Under the pieces are notes generated by a model, which worked only from the letters and a program-made list of their open reading frames with translations, made no database searches and was not told the origin of the DNA. The position numbers and the translations under genes are program-made. From Acinetobacter sp. ANC 4169 (GTDB lineage Bacteria; Pseudomonadota; Gammaproteobacteria; Pseudomonadales; Moraxellaceae): DNA of 64,000 bases. Within the stretch, counting starts at the first letter, position 1; each line of letters opens with the position of its first letter. The stretch lies in assembly GCF_002135355.1 (NCBI RefSeq), contig NZ_NEGE01000008.1, positions 95,984 to 159,983 of the forward strand. Reading direction: 5' to 3'. This document shows, one piece after another, positions 18,605-27,032 of the stretch.

Positions 18605-19804
18605 ATGTCTACAAATCAGTATGATGTCATTGTTTTAGGTGCAGGTGCATCAGGTCTGATGTTGGCATTTATGGCAGCACAGCGTGGCCGTAAGGTATTG
18701 GTGCTGGAAAAAGCCAACAAGGTAGGTAAAAAAATCCTGATGTCGGGTGGTGGTAAATGTAATTTTACCAACCTGTATGTAGAGCCTGAAAACTACATTT
18801 CGCATAATCCGCACTTCGTGATTTCTGCGCTTAGCCGTTATACCAACTGGGACTTTATTGGTCTGGTTTGCGAACACGGTATTGAATACGAAGAACGAAA
18901 ACACGGGCAGCTCTTTACCTTAAACGGTGCCAAGGAAATTTTGGCCATGTTGTTAAAAGAATGCGAGAAAACCGGTTTGGTCGAAATTAAAACCAGCTGT
19001 GAAGTCAAAGCAGTAACAGCGGTTGCAGATCAGGGCTTTCAAGTCGCAACGACTCTCGGCTATTTTCAGGCTGAATCGGTGGTTGTGGCGAGCGGTGGTT
19101 TATCTGTTCCTACGCTGGGTGGTTCAGGGATCGGTTATGAAATTGCCAAACAGTTTGGCCATCATGTTCATGCTACCCGTGCCGGCTTGGTGCCCTTTAC
19201 TTTTAGCGACCAGTTCAAAGAAGTGACCACACGTTTAAGTGGTAATGCAGTCGATGCCACCCTATCCAATGATTTAAACAGTTTTACTGAAGCCTTGCTG
19301 TTTACCCATCGTGGTTTAAGTGGCCCAAGTTCGCTGCAACTGTCCAACTACTGGAATGTTGGTCAAAGCTTTCATATCAACTTCCTGCCTTACCTGGATC
19401 TGGTGGATTTCTTTAAAACCAAAAAAGCCAGCCAGCCTAAAGTATTACTGCGTACCTTGTTAAATGAGCATCTGCCTAAAAGTGTGGTGCTGGAACTGCA
19501 AAATTTAATCTGGACAGAGTCTGCCGATATGGCAATTGGTAATTTAAGTGATGAAAAGTTAGAACAGATTGCCAAGCGTCTGCATCAGTTTGAAGTGAAA
19601 CCTTCAGGCACTGAAGGCTACCGTACTGCAGAAGTGACTTTGGGTGGTGTCGATACCACAGAAGTTTCATCCAAAACAATGGAAAGCAAGAAGCAGCAAG
19701 GCTTGTACTTTGTCGGTGAAGTGCTGGACGTGTCTGGTCATTTAGGTGGTTTTAATTTTCAATGGGCATGGGCGTCTGCACATGCCGCATCGCAATATGT
19801 TTAA
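18605..19804 (+). CDS. HI0933/YhiN-family FAD-dependent flavoprotein
   Basis: 399 aa. ATG 18605 is chosen because GCAGG lies 7 nt upstream. A frame-consistent TTG two codons earlier is less likely. N-terminal dinucleotide fold VIVLGAGASGLML, then the family motif SGGGKCNFTN at about residue 45, and GGVDTTEV and VGEVLDVSGHLGGFN near the C-terminus that complete the FAD site. Members are conserved flavoproteins of unsettled function, presumed oxidoreductases. The family is secure, the role unknown. Confidence 0.9.
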   Translation: MSTNQYDVIVLGAGASGLMLAFMAAQRGRKVLVLEKANKVGKKILMSGGGKCNFTNLYVEPENYISHNPHFVISALSRYTNWDFIGLVCEHGIEYEERKHGQLFTLNGAKEILAMLLKECEKTGLVEIKTSCEVKAVTAVADQGFQVATTLGYFQAESVVVASGGLSVPTLGGSGIGYEIAKQFGHHVHATRAGLVPFTFSDQFKEVTTRLSGNAVDATLSNDLNSFTEALLFTHRGLSGPSSLQLSNYWNVGQSFHINFLPYLDLVDFFKTKKASQPKVLLRTLLNEHLPKSVVLELQNLIWTESADMAIGNLSDEKLEQIAKRLHQFEVKPSGTEGYRTAEVTLGGVDTTEVSSKTMESKKQQGLYFVGEVLDVSGHLGGFNFQWAWASAHAASQYV

Positions 19805-19819
19805 TTCATTCGCACTGAA

Positions 19820-19972
19820 TTATTCTAAATAATCGGTACGTAAAATTTCAATATTCTGTTTCTGCTGCATACGCACAATTGCTTGATTCATCTTTGCAAC
19901 TGCTTGTGTATGTTGGCAGTCTTGTTGGAATGTTTGACCAAATAAATCAAAAAACTTCTTAACTAACATCAT
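19820..19972 (-). CDS. 50-aa small protein
   Basis: Below usual length cut-offs but well supported. GAGGGGAAATT precedes the ATG at 19972, a near-ideal ribosome site. The frame runs to TAA at 19820-19822. The peptide begins MMLVKKFFDLFGQTF, is amphipathic, and has one cysteine. Function is unknown. It is convergent to the HI0933-type gene, ending 15 bp after that gene's stop. Confidence 0.65.
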   Translation of the reverse strand: MMLVKKFFDLFGQTFQQDCQHTQAVAKMNQAIVRMQQKQNIEILRTDYLE

Positions 19973-20111
19973 AATTTCCCCTCAATAATTATTTATACGT
20001 CCTAGTATAGAATGATGAATATTTCCAAAATATTAAAACTAAGTCTTTATATTCTATAAATATTGCAATTATATTTAGCATAATACATGCCAACAATCGA
20101 GCATTTATTGA

Positions 20112-20282
20112 TTATTTTTCATCTGAATTTTCAGCTAAATTTCCTTGATATTCTTGGCTTCTCTCTTGAGGCTCAGCTTTAGATTTGGCAAATACAAATT
20201 TATAGGCACTAATAAAGAATCCCGCCGTAATGCCTGCAATCACAATTGGTGCAAGAAACTTGTTCGGTTCTCTTTTACTCAT
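20112..20282 (-). CDS. 56-aa single-pass membrane protein
   Basis: AGGAG lies 7 nt before the ATG at 20282 and the frame ends with TAA 20112-20114. After MSKREPNKF comes one hydrophobic helix (about 10-32, APIVIAGITAGFFISAY), then a charged Glu/Lys/Gln tail. Positive N-terminus suggests the tail lies in the periplasm, by the positive-inside rule. Function is unknown. It lies between the 50-aa gene and the CmpX-like gene, all on the minus strand. Confidence 0.7.
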   Translation of the reverse strand: MSKREPNKFLAPIVIAGITAGFFISAYKFVFAKSKAEPQERSQEYQGNLAENSDEK

Positions 20283-20406
20283 TTAAATCTCCTGTATGGA
20301 TTAGGATCTGTTAATAATTTTTTTATAGTTGCAACGCTGTATATTTTTTAACTGATATCAGGCTCTAAATTGAAAATTTAGTCCTGCTAACTGACTGCTT
20401 CATAAT

Positions 20407-20468
20407 GAGGAGCAACAAAAAAATATGCTCCTCCCTTGTGCACAAACAAAGCTGCGCTTTGCTTGTGC
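20407..20468. repeat. Two strong hairpins downstream of the CmpX-like gene
   Basis: First hairpin: GAGGAGCA (20407-20414) with TGCTCCTC (20426-20433). Second: GCACAAACAAAGC (20440-20452) with GCTTTGCTTGTGC (20456-20468), 12 of 13 pairs and a 3-nt loop. Neither is followed by a clear T run on the minus strand, so they may be a REP-like unit protecting the mRNA end rather than a classical terminator. Confidence 0.45.
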
Positions 20469-20497
20469 TCATGTGGCTGATTTTCTGATTCTAGCGA

Positions 20498-22441
20498 TTA
20501 TTTTTTATCATCGCTGGAGCCAGAATTATTTTGACCTTTGTCATTATTGATATCGACATCGGATTCTTTTTCACCAGTAGATCCAAAAGGATTATTTACT
20601 GGCGGATGTTTTGGATCAACGCGGATGGAATCAGGAACACTCTGATCTGGATCCGGTTTTTGTGCATCTTGCGGTGCCGTAGTTAATGAAGCAGGAGTTG
20701 CATTGGATAAATCAGGAATGAGCGTTTCTTTCTGATCTGAGATTGGGTGTGGACTCGCCGCTACTGGTTTGTTAGAACCAGAAGTTACGGGTGCTCCTCC
20801 ATCCATTTCCAGTTCAGAAGATTTATCTACTGAAGGATCGGAACCTGTATTTTCCCCTGATGTGCCATGTGCAGTAAATGCTTGTGCAGCATGGGCAGAG
20901 ACTGAGTTTGAATCCTGCTCTGAAGTGATTCGATCCGAATTTTCCGTATGCAAAGGATTAGGTTCCTTCGCATCTTTTTTGCATTTATCAATTAAGTCAT
21001 TCAGCACCTGTTCTGCAGGCTGACGTCCACCCAGACCAAAGGCTAAAGCAAAGGCAACGGCAACCGCGCCCAGTGTTAGACCAAAGGCCAGATTAACAAT
21101 GGAGTCGGCAATACCCATTGCACGCAAGCCCATGGCAATTACCAGACCCATAATTAAGATACGAACCAGATTGGCCAGCCAGCGTGAACTGTTGTATTCG
21201 CCCCGTCCAATCACTTGTGCCACCAGATTGGCCAGCCAGAAGCCGATCATCAGAATGACTGCACCCAATAGAATATTGGCACCAAACTGGATAAACATCG
21301 AAATTAGTGCGCTGATTTGTTCAAAACCTAATCGGTTTGCAGCTTCAGATACTGCAAACAGCATGGTAAAGAACACAATCAGGTAACCAATAATTGTAGA
21401 AACCTTGGTTTCACCCAGGAAGCGCTGTGCATCCATTTTGGCCGGAATTTCATCTACCCCGGTTCCAGAAACGACATCGACCACCAGACTGGCAACGAAA
21501 CGGGAAACCACATAAGCAAGAATCAGGATCAAGCCAGCTGCAATAATATGCGGAATGGCGTTCATGATTTCATACAGCATGGCTGTGGCTGGCTGCGAAA
21601 TTGCCGCAATACCCAAAGCTTCGAATGCAATGATTAAAGCGGTAATGATGATGACTGCGAAGATGAATGAACCGAGTACTTGGGGCAAATTGGAATTTTT
21701 AAACATCCCGATTTTTTGTGCCTGCTGTTGCAGGTTCAGACTGCGAACCAGGCCTTCAACTATACCGCGCACGATTTTTGCCAGAATATAGCCAACAAAT
21801 ACAATTACACCGGCAATGAAGATATTCGGCAAGAATGAAACAACTTCATTCACCATGTTCTGTACAGGGAACAATAATCCGTTCAAACCCAGAATAGCCA
21901 GTACAATAGGCAAGAACAGTAATAAAATCAGCCAGTAGACAATATCACTAATATTCTGGCTAATTGGGCTTACCCCCACATCCGCACTGAGTTTTTCATC
22001 CAGCTGAGTACGGTGGAGCAGTTTTTGCAATCCCATCTTGACCAGATTTGCGACAATCCAGCCCACAAAGCCAACAGCTATTGCTGCAATCAGTTGAGGG
22101 ATAAACAACAGGATCTGTTGTAGCATGTTGCTAAACGGCCCACTCACACCAGTGAGGTTCAGTACATTTAAAGCACCAATGATCGCAATGATCATGACCA
22201 CCCAAAACACAATCCGGGAGACAATATTTTCAACATTGGAATGGTGTCCGGTGGCTCCGGAAAGTCGGCGGTTGGTTTCCAGTTTTTCTAAAACTTTTTT
22301 AATGCCTGCTGCAATAATCAGAGCCAGAATCCAGCCTATCAATAAAATAGCGACGGCAGCTAAAATGGGATGAAATTGATTCCAGTAATACATGGCATCG
22401 AATTCACCGCCTCTAGGGCCTCCAGAAAAATATTCATTCAT
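20498..22441 (-). CDS. CmpX-like mechanosensitive-channel family membrane protein
   Basis: 647 aa from ATG 22441, preferred over the longer frame because AGAGGA precedes it and MNEYFSGGPRGG is soluble. It has repeated conserved-TM-helix units (PF05552-type), each a hydrophobic helix with a GW, GY or GF turn: LLIGWILALI, GFVGWIVANL, VFVGYILAKI, LILAYVVSRF and LMIGFWLANL. These are followed by AVAFALAFGLGGR, the pore-like segment of MscS relatives. The last 150 residues are an acidic, Pro/Ser-rich disordered tail. Relatives in Pseudomonas affect envelope stress. It should sit in the inner membrane; conductance is inferred. Confidence 0.82.
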   Translation of the reverse strand: MNEYFSGGPRGGEFDAMYYWNQFHPILAAVAILLIGWILALIIAAGIKKVLEKLETNRRLSGATGHHSNVENIVSRIVFWVVMIIAIIGALNVLNLTGVSGPFSNMLQQILLFIPQLIAAIAVGFVGWIVANLVKMGLQKLLHRTQLDEKLSADVGVSPISQNISDIVYWLILLLFLPIVLAILGLNGLLFPVQNMVNEVVSFLPNIFIAGVIVFVGYILAKIVRGIVEGLVRSLNLQQQAQKIGMFKNSNLPQVLGSFIFAVIIITALIIAFEALGIAAISQPATAMLYEIMNAIPHIIAAGLILILAYVVSRFVASLVVDVVSGTGVDEIPAKMDAQRFLGETKVSTIIGYLIVFFTMLFAVSEAANRLGFEQISALISMFIQFGANILLGAVILMIGFWLANLVAQVIGRGEYNSSRWLANLVRILIMGLVIAMGLRAMGIADSIVNLAFGLTLGAVAVAFALAFGLGGRQPAEQVLNDLIDKCKKDAKEPNPLHTENSDRITSEQDSNSVSAHAAQAFTAHGTSGENTGSDPSVDKSSELEMDGGAPVTSGSNKPVAASPHPISDQKETLIPDLSNATPASLTTAPQDAQKPDPDQSVPDSIRVDPKHPPVNNPFGSTGEKESDVDINNDKGQNNSGSSDDKK

Positions 22442-22606
22442 ACGGTTATTCCTCTTGTTATTACTTATTGATGTTCTGATGAATCGGGGGTTATTTAGAG
22501 TGTGCTCAACCTGAAATGAGGGCATTAAAAACACATTAAATTTCGATGATTTTTTATTCAACACGAACCAGCATAAATACAACAAAAGCGCACATTAGAA
22601 TGCACA

Positions 22607-22636
22607 AAAGCCCTAATCCTCACAGATTAGGGCTTT
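22607..22636 (-). terminator. Hairpin terminator after the 115-aa membrane protein gene
   Basis: A perfect 12-bp stem AAAGCCCTAATC / GATTAGGGCTTT with a 6-nt loop lies just after the stop of the gene at 22655-23002. The tail on the minus strand is short (TTTTGTG). Confidence 0.65.
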
Positions 22637-22654
22637 AAAATAATGTTTGAATCA

Positions 22655-23002
22655 CTATTGATTCTTGTTACTCGTACCTACACCAACATTATCGGCAGCC
22701 TCTCCTATTGCACTTTTTTCACCGGCTTCTGCTACAGTATCCGCATCGGTAGCAACGGCTTCATCGTTTGCCGTTGCAGTACCCGTAGTGGTCGTATTAT
22801 TTGGCGTTGCAGGTTGGGCAGTAGGTTCAGGATGTCCTGGAGGTGCATCCTCTGCGGTGGGTTTATTATCCGCAAACATGTAAACCAGTACGGCAATGAA
22901 GAACACACCCACAAGAACTAAAATATAAACTGGCAAACGTTTCTTTTGAGATTTTTCTTCTGCGCTAGTAACATGAGGTGGTTTGTTAAAATCATGTGTC
23001 AT
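22655..23002 (-). CDS. Small single-pass protein with disordered acidic tail
   Basis: 115 aa. GAGGGGAAAAAC precedes the ATG. A basic cytoplasmic N-terminus (EEKSQKKRLP) leads to one helix at about 25-43 (VYILVLVGVFFIAVLVYMFA), followed by a Thr/Ala/Pro/Asp-rich tail probably in the periplasm. I see no known domain. It lies upstream of the CmpX-like gene on the same strand but is separated by a terminator hairpin. Confidence 0.65.
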   Translation of the reverse strand: MTHDFNKPPHVTSAEEKSQKKRLPVYILVLVGVFFIAVLVYMFADNKPTAEDAPPGHPEPTAQPATPNNTTTTGTATANDEAVATDADTVAEAGEKSAIGEAADNVGVGTSNKNQ

Positions 23003-23440
23003 GTTTTTCCCCTCTTTTTATCTAGTTTCCGTATTTTTATATTAACAATATCTGCTGATGGGTTATGTATAAAAGCATAGTGACATGGTGAATACATGTA
23101 AATTTTACTTAAAAAACAGTGGATGGCGAAAATAGCCTTTTAAATCGTTTTAGCACTAAAAACAGTTTAGCCATTTGATTTTAACTCATTCCAGAGCTCA
23201 TTTAATTACTGCTATTACTGTTTTCATGACGGTCTAAGGGATTTTCTATTACACTTTTTTTATATTAGGCATAATGAATTGTTAGGTCATTTAAGTCCCG
23301 GTAAATTTTAAAAAACCCGAAAAAGTAATTTAAGTTACAGTTTTAAAATAAGTAAATTAACGGTCTTTTAATCGTGGTCAGTTTAACAAGATGATGTCTG
23401 CTTGAGGTGCTGAAAAATCCAAAATGAGCTATAATTACGC
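23003..23440. other. AT-rich intergenic region
   Basis: No credible gene in 440 bp. A TATAAT at 23430-23435 is a likely -10 for the plus-strand gene that follows, with no good -35. Confidence 0.4.
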
Positions 23441-23467
23441 ACCTTGTTTTTCATGCTGCTTAATTTT

Positions 23468-23890
23468 ATGGCGTATCGTCAGCAATCTGTAACGCTTGAT
23501 CTGGACACTGATGTCACCCATCAATGTGGCTTGCATTACACACGTGATGAACATCTGATTGGTATTATTGAATTTAATAAACCAAGTTACATACTTAAAT
23601 GGGGTGATCTGGAATATTTCCGCCGTCGTACCGAAGAATTTTCAGTGATGCCTTTTCCTGAATGCATCAATGCCATGGTGATCGACATTCGTAATATTGC
23701 GCCTTTTTTAGACAATGAAGTGCCGATTATTCCTTGGCGCTTGCTGGAAGAAGAATGTCCGATCCGTCTGGTGGTTCCACAAGACCGTCTGGAGCATTAT
23801 GCGGGCGTATTTGAACCGACCTGGCTGACCAGCGATGTAGAAACGGCCATTCAAGAAATTCGTGAATATATTGATATGTTTGTGCATTAA
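23468..23890 (+). CDS. Hypothetical protein, possibly STAS-like
   Basis: 140 aa from ATG 23468; ATG 23453 and TTG 23444 are in-frame alternatives and none has a good ribosome site. The presumed promoter (TATAAT 23430) would leave a very short leader. The alternating strand/helix pattern with IGIIEFNKPSY and INAMVIDIRNI recalls SpoIIAA/STAS folds, but this is weak. It is soluble and acidic. A terminator lies 13 bp beyond the stop. I do not know its function. Confidence 0.6.
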   Translation: MAYRQQSVTLDLDTDVTHQCGLHYTRDEHLIGIIEFNKPSYILKWGDLEYFRRRTEEFSVMPFPECINAMVIDIRNIAPFLDNEVPIIPWRLLEEECPIRLVVPQDRLEHYAGVFEPTWLTSDVETAIQEIREYIDMFVH

Positions 23891-23902
23891 AAGATGAACA
23901 AT

Positions 23903-23930
23903 AAAAAACCTCCAATGTGGAGGTTTTTTT
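23903..23930. terminator. Terminator after the STAS-like gene
   Basis: AAAAAACCTCCA / TGGAGGTTTTTTT, with an ATG loop and T/A runs on both sides. Confidence 0.85.
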
Positions 23931-23940
23931 GTATCTGTAA

Positions 23941-24046
23941 AAAGCCCCTCCTTTATTAAAGGAGGGGTTTGGGGAGGATTCAAAGATTCGAGAAGAATTT
24001 TATAATTTTAATCCCTCCCAACCTCCTTTTTTTAAAGGGAGGAGTA
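23941..24046. repeat. Palindromic GGGGAGGATT-type repeat element
   Basis: Two arms in inverted orientation. The left arm is a hairpin CCCCTCCTTT / AAAGGAGGGG (23945-23967), then TTTGGGGAGGATT. The right arm reads AATCCCTCCCAACCTCCTTT (24010-24029), then AAAGGGAGG. The word GGGGTTTGGGGAGGATT recurs at 49799-49815, showing a dispersed family. It lies between convergent genes and may also end fpr transcription. Confidence 0.6.
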
Positions 24047-24056
24047 CTGAAGGTAC

Positions 24057-24818
24057 TTACCAATAATTCTCTACTGCAATATTGCCTTCACCACGACGGT
24101 TCATCTTCAGACCACGTGCTTTCAATGCTTCTTTGGTATCTTCCACCATTTGCGGATTACCACACAACATTACGTGACTAGTTTCAACATTAAATTGTAA
24201 GCCGACTGCTTTTTCTAATTCCCCATTTTCAATCAGCACCGGCAAGCGGTCATGTAACGCTGCATTGGGATCTCGGGTGATAATCGGTACGAATTGAAAG
24301 CCGCTATGCCCTTCACCAAATGTTTCTGCAATTTCCTGAATACGCTCTACATAAGCCAGTTCAGATTCTGTTCTTACACTATAGACCAAGTGGATATTTT
24401 TATATTTAGACCAGGTTTCAAAGTCTTGTAGCATGGAAATAAACGGGGCCAAGCCTGTACCTGTAGCCAATAGCCATAAATCCTGCGGCAAAGGCAGTTG
24501 ATAACGTGCCAGGGTTAAAAAGCCATAGGGAATTTTTTCCAAGTACAGCTCATCACCGACTTTGAGATGTTGCAAATTCGAGGTAAAAGCGCCTTCTGGC
24601 ACCACAATTGAGAAAAATTCCAGCGTTTCATCAAACGGTGATGACACTACAGAATAAGCCCGAACCACCAGCTCATCACCCACTTTTAAGCCAATACGTG
24701 CAAATTGCCCTGCGGTAAATTTGAAATGCGCAGGACGTGTCATGGTAAAACTGAATAAATTATTGGTCCAACGGTGTACAGATAAAACTTTTTCTAAGCT
24801 AAATTTTTCAATTGACAT
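24057..24818 (-). CDS. fpr: Ferredoxin/flavodoxin--NADP reductase
   Basis: 253 aa from ATG 24818, giving the normal bacterial Fpr length; the upstream frame extension has no support. FAD-binding signature RAYSVVSSP at about 50-58, NADP-binding GTGLAPFISML, and the C-terminal RRGEGNIAVENYW end of subclass-I enzymes. It passes electrons between NADPH and ferredoxin or flavodoxin, supporting Fe-S repair and oxidative stress defence. It is divergent from a LysR gene, as fprA/finR are in Pseudomonas, which suggests direct control. Confidence 0.93.
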   Translation of the reverse strand: MSIEKFSLEKVLSVHRWTNNLFSFTMTRPAHFKFTAGQFARIGLKVGDELVVRAYSVVSSPFDETLEFFSIVVPEGAFTSNLQHLKVGDELYLEKIPYGFLTLARYQLPLPQDLWLLATGTGLAPFISMLQDFETWSKYKNIHLVYSVRTESELAYVERIQEIAETFGEGHSGFQFVPIITRDPNAALHDRLPVLIENGELEKAVGLQFNVETSHVMLCGNPQMVEDTKEALKARGLKMNRRGEGNIAVENYW

Positions 24819-24903
24819 GATTTCAACGTGGCATGAAAGACTGTGCTCATGGTAGCATGACCACATAATTTATTAATATTTTTTAAATGTTAAGGCTCTA
24901 TTC
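24819..24903. promoter_or_regulatory. Divergent fpr / finR-like control region
   Basis: Only 85 bp separate the two start codons, so promoters for both and the LysR binding site must lie here or overlap the coding ends. A clear T-N11-A box was not singled out. Confidence 0.4.
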
Positions 24904-25791
24904 ATGCGCATGACTTTACGCCAGTTGGCTGTTTTTGTAGCAGTCGCACAAGAAGGCACAGTAACCAAGGCCAGTGATGCCGTCAAGCTCACGCAAAGTG
25001 CTGCAAGTATGGCTTTAGCAGACTTGGAAGATGGCTTGGGTGCTCCACTGTTTGACCGTCTCGGTAAACGTCTACAACTCAATGATTTAGGCCGTTTTTT
25101 ACTTCCGCAAGCGCTGGAAATTTTAGGTCGTTGCGACGCTTTTGAACAGGCTGCTAAAGGTGAATTGCAAAGTATTGACCTGCGTTTGGGGGCAACCTTA
25201 ACCATTAGTGATTATCTGATGCCCGACCTGATGGCAGACTTTCTACAGATCCAGCCGCAAGCACATTTGCAGCTGCAAGTGGGTAATACCCGCCAGATGA
25301 TTGAAGCCGTAAATCAGTTCCAGCTTGATTTGGCCCTAATTGAAGGTTCATGTCATCTGCCCCAATTACAGTGTATCCACTGGCGTGACGATGAGCTTGC
25401 AGTGTGTTGTGCACCAAATCATCCGCTGGCGCAACTTGGACGTCCATTAACCTCTGCGGACTTCGAGGCAGTAGGTGTAGAGTGGATTTTACGTGAAGAG
25501 GGCTCAGGTACCCGTGAAGTCTTTGATAATGCAATTCTTAAAGATTTACCGGATGCCAATATCCGTTTAACTCTGGGTCATAATGAAGCGATTCTGAAAA
25601 TTGTGGCTGGCGGCATTGGAATGTCCTGTATTTCTAAACTCGCTATTGAACCTTTACTTGAAAAAGGTCAGTTGGTCATTTTAGAAACTCCGTTCTGGCA
25701 ACTGACCCGTCCTTTATTTATGCTGGTGCATCGTCAAAAATATCAGGGCCCGGGTTTAAAAGCCTTTATGAAATTCTGTGAAGATAAATAA
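24904..25791 (+). CDS. finR: LysR-family regulator, FinR-like
   Basis: 295 aa. An N-terminal winged HTH (MTLRQLAVFVAVAQEGTV, then LTQSAASMALADLE) is followed by the periplasmic-binding-protein-like effector domain (SIDLRLGATLTISDYL). In Pseudomonas, FinR sits divergent to fprA and activates it under superoxide stress; the same arrangement here supports the name, which is by context. A strong terminator follows 12 bp after the stop. Confidence 0.82.
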   Translation: MRMTLRQLAVFVAVAQEGTVTKASDAVKLTQSAASMALADLEDGLGAPLFDRLGKRLQLNDLGRFLLPQALEILGRCDAFEQAAKGELQSIDLRLGATLTISDYLMPDLMADFLQIQPQAHLQLQVGNTRQMIEAVNQFQLDLALIEGSCHLPQLQCIHWRDDELAVCCAPNHPLAQLGRPLTSADFEAVGVEWILREEGSGTREVFDNAILKDLPDANIRLTLGHNEAILKIVAGGIGMSCISKLAIEPLLEKGQLVILETPFWQLTRPLFMLVHRQKYQGPGLKAFMKFCEDK

Positions 25792-25802
25792 TCTTCCCCT
25801 CA

Positions 25803-25836
25803 ATAAAAAAAGCGCCGCAATGGCGCTTTTTTTTTT
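25803..25836. terminator. Bidirectional terminator after finR-like
   Basis: AAAAAAAGCGCC / GGCGCTTTTTTTTT with a GCAAT loop between two convergent genes. Confidence 0.85.
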
Positions 25837-26566
25837 ACCAACGTGAATCGTTTTCGCAAGGTATGCCATCCCCATCTCCGTCCATTTTATGATTAGGACA
25901 GTTTTGCACATACCAAACTGCTTCTGCTCTTGAATTCATTTGACTGCAATGCTGCCGCTCATCACATTTAAATTGGGTTGTTGCTAGCTTAATACCATTT
26001 TGCTGGTCAATACTGGCACTGATTTTTTCTGAGCGCGGTTTATTGGTATTGTAAGTGTCAGCCGCTAAATTACGCTGCCCTTGTTCCGACAGAACCGCTT
26101 CGGGTAAATCGCCCAGCGCTTCTCGCTGTTCTGACACAATACGCTGTTGCTCTATGATCAACTGTTGTGCTTTCTGCTGCTCTGCAGTGCGATAATCCTG
26201 ATATTTTCCATAGCCCATCACAGCTCCCACCGCCATGATGATCAATGCAATACCAGTCAAGATTTTGCCTGCGTGTCCACCTTTATGATAACGTGGCGAA
26301 GCAGCCGATTTTTTGTTGCCCGATGGTTTGGCGGCTATGCTATCTATTGAAGCAGATTGTATGTCCAATCGCACAATACGATCGGCTTTGAATTTACCGT
26401 CATCTTCAGCAATGATAAATTTTAAGTTCTCACCGACTTTAGGTTCGATACTGCTATTTGGTACATCTTGAATGTGAAAGAACACGTCTTTCACATCTCC
26501 CTCCACTGCTATAAATCCAAAACCACGCGCAGTGTTATAGGTTTTGACTTTCCCCTGAATAAACAT
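25835..26566 (-). CDS. Cold-shock-domain protein with transmembrane helix and excalibur domain
   Basis: 243 aa from ATG 26566. The longer frame's extra 23 residues lack support. A cold-shock domain covers about 1-68 (KVKTYNTARGFGFI, DVFFHIQD). A basic linker leads to one membrane helix at about 101-119, then a Gln-rich coiled coil. The C-terminal 45 residues form an excalibur-type calcium-binding motif (DGDGDGIPCEN, with paired cysteines). This would place a nucleic-acid-binding domain in the cytoplasm and a calcium-binding module outside it; topology is inferred. It follows the single-domain cold-shock gene on the same strand, but a terminator separates them. Confidence 0.82.
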   Translation of the reverse strand: MFIQGKVKTYNTARGFGFIAVEGDVKDVFFHIQDVPNSSIEPKVGENLKFIIAEDDGKFKADRIVRLDIQSASIDSIAAKPSGNKKSAASPRYHKGGHAGKILTGIALIIMAVGAVMGYGKYQDYRTAEQQKAQQLIIEQQRIVSEQREALGDLPEAVLSEQGQRNLAADTYNTNKPRSEKISASIDQQNGIKLATTQFKCDERQHCSQMNSRAEAVWYVQNCPNHKMDGDGDGIPCENDSRW

Positions 26567-26606
26567 AAAACACTCTTTTTCATTTATATTTTTTCTTATT
26601 ATAATA

Positions 26607-26631
26607 AAAAAGAGACTAAAAAGTCTCTTTT
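26607..26631. terminator. Terminator between the two cold-shock-domain genes
   Basis: AAAAGAGACT / AGTCTCTTTT with a short A-rich loop; A and T runs make it bidirectional. Confidence 0.75.
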
Positions 26632-26653
26632 CCATTCAGATCATTTGCAATGA

Positions 26654-26947
26654 TCAGCGCTTAAAGTTAGACAGCAAAGCTGATGTAATCGATTGGTTGT
26701 GTGCAGCAACCTTGGATTTTTTTGCTTTCGCAGAATTGTCTTCGACACGCTCAATTTTAACAGCTTTATATTTATCGCCATTTTGAACAACATGGAACTT
26801 CACGCGTTCGTTACGTTTCGGTTCACCATCAGCAGCTGGGAAATCTGAAATATGGAAGAATACGTCACCTTCTTCTGACCCAATAAAACCGAACCCTTTT
26901 GCAGCGTCGTATTGCTTTACTTTGCCCTGATACAATTCATCTTTCAT
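26654..26947 (-). CDS. Cold-shock-domain protein
   Basis: 97 aa. OB-fold signature KVKQYDAAKGFGFIG and DVFFHISDF at about 8-35, the RNP1/RNP2 type RNA-binding face. A short basic C-terminal extension (KAKKSKVAAHNQ) follows, so it is longer than the 70-aa Csp norm. AGGATAG lies upstream of the ATG. Its likely role is single-stranded nucleic-acid binding or RNA chaperoning; cold induction is not shown. It is a paralogue of the domain in the gene just downstream. Confidence 0.88.
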   Translation of the reverse strand: MKDELYQGKVKQYDAAKGFGFIGSEEGDVFFHISDFPAADGEPKRNERVKFHVVQNGDKYKAVKIERVEDNSAKAKKSKVAAHNQSITSALLSNFKR

Positions 26948-26989
26948 GTTTTTCTATCCTATTCTAAAAATCCATATCTACAGTATATA

Positions 26990-27016
26990 AAAAAGAGGCT
27001 GTATCAGCCTCTTTTT
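26990..27016 (-). terminator. Terminator of upp
   Basis: AAAAAGAGGCTG / CAGCCTCTTTTT with a TAT loop between upp and the cold-shock gene. Confidence 0.8.
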
Positions 27017-27032
27017 TTGGTTCTATCAAAAA

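Noticed and set aside
23444..23467. Upstream start of the STAS-like gene
   Set aside because: TTG/ATG alternatives have no ribosome site, though the chosen start is also weak.
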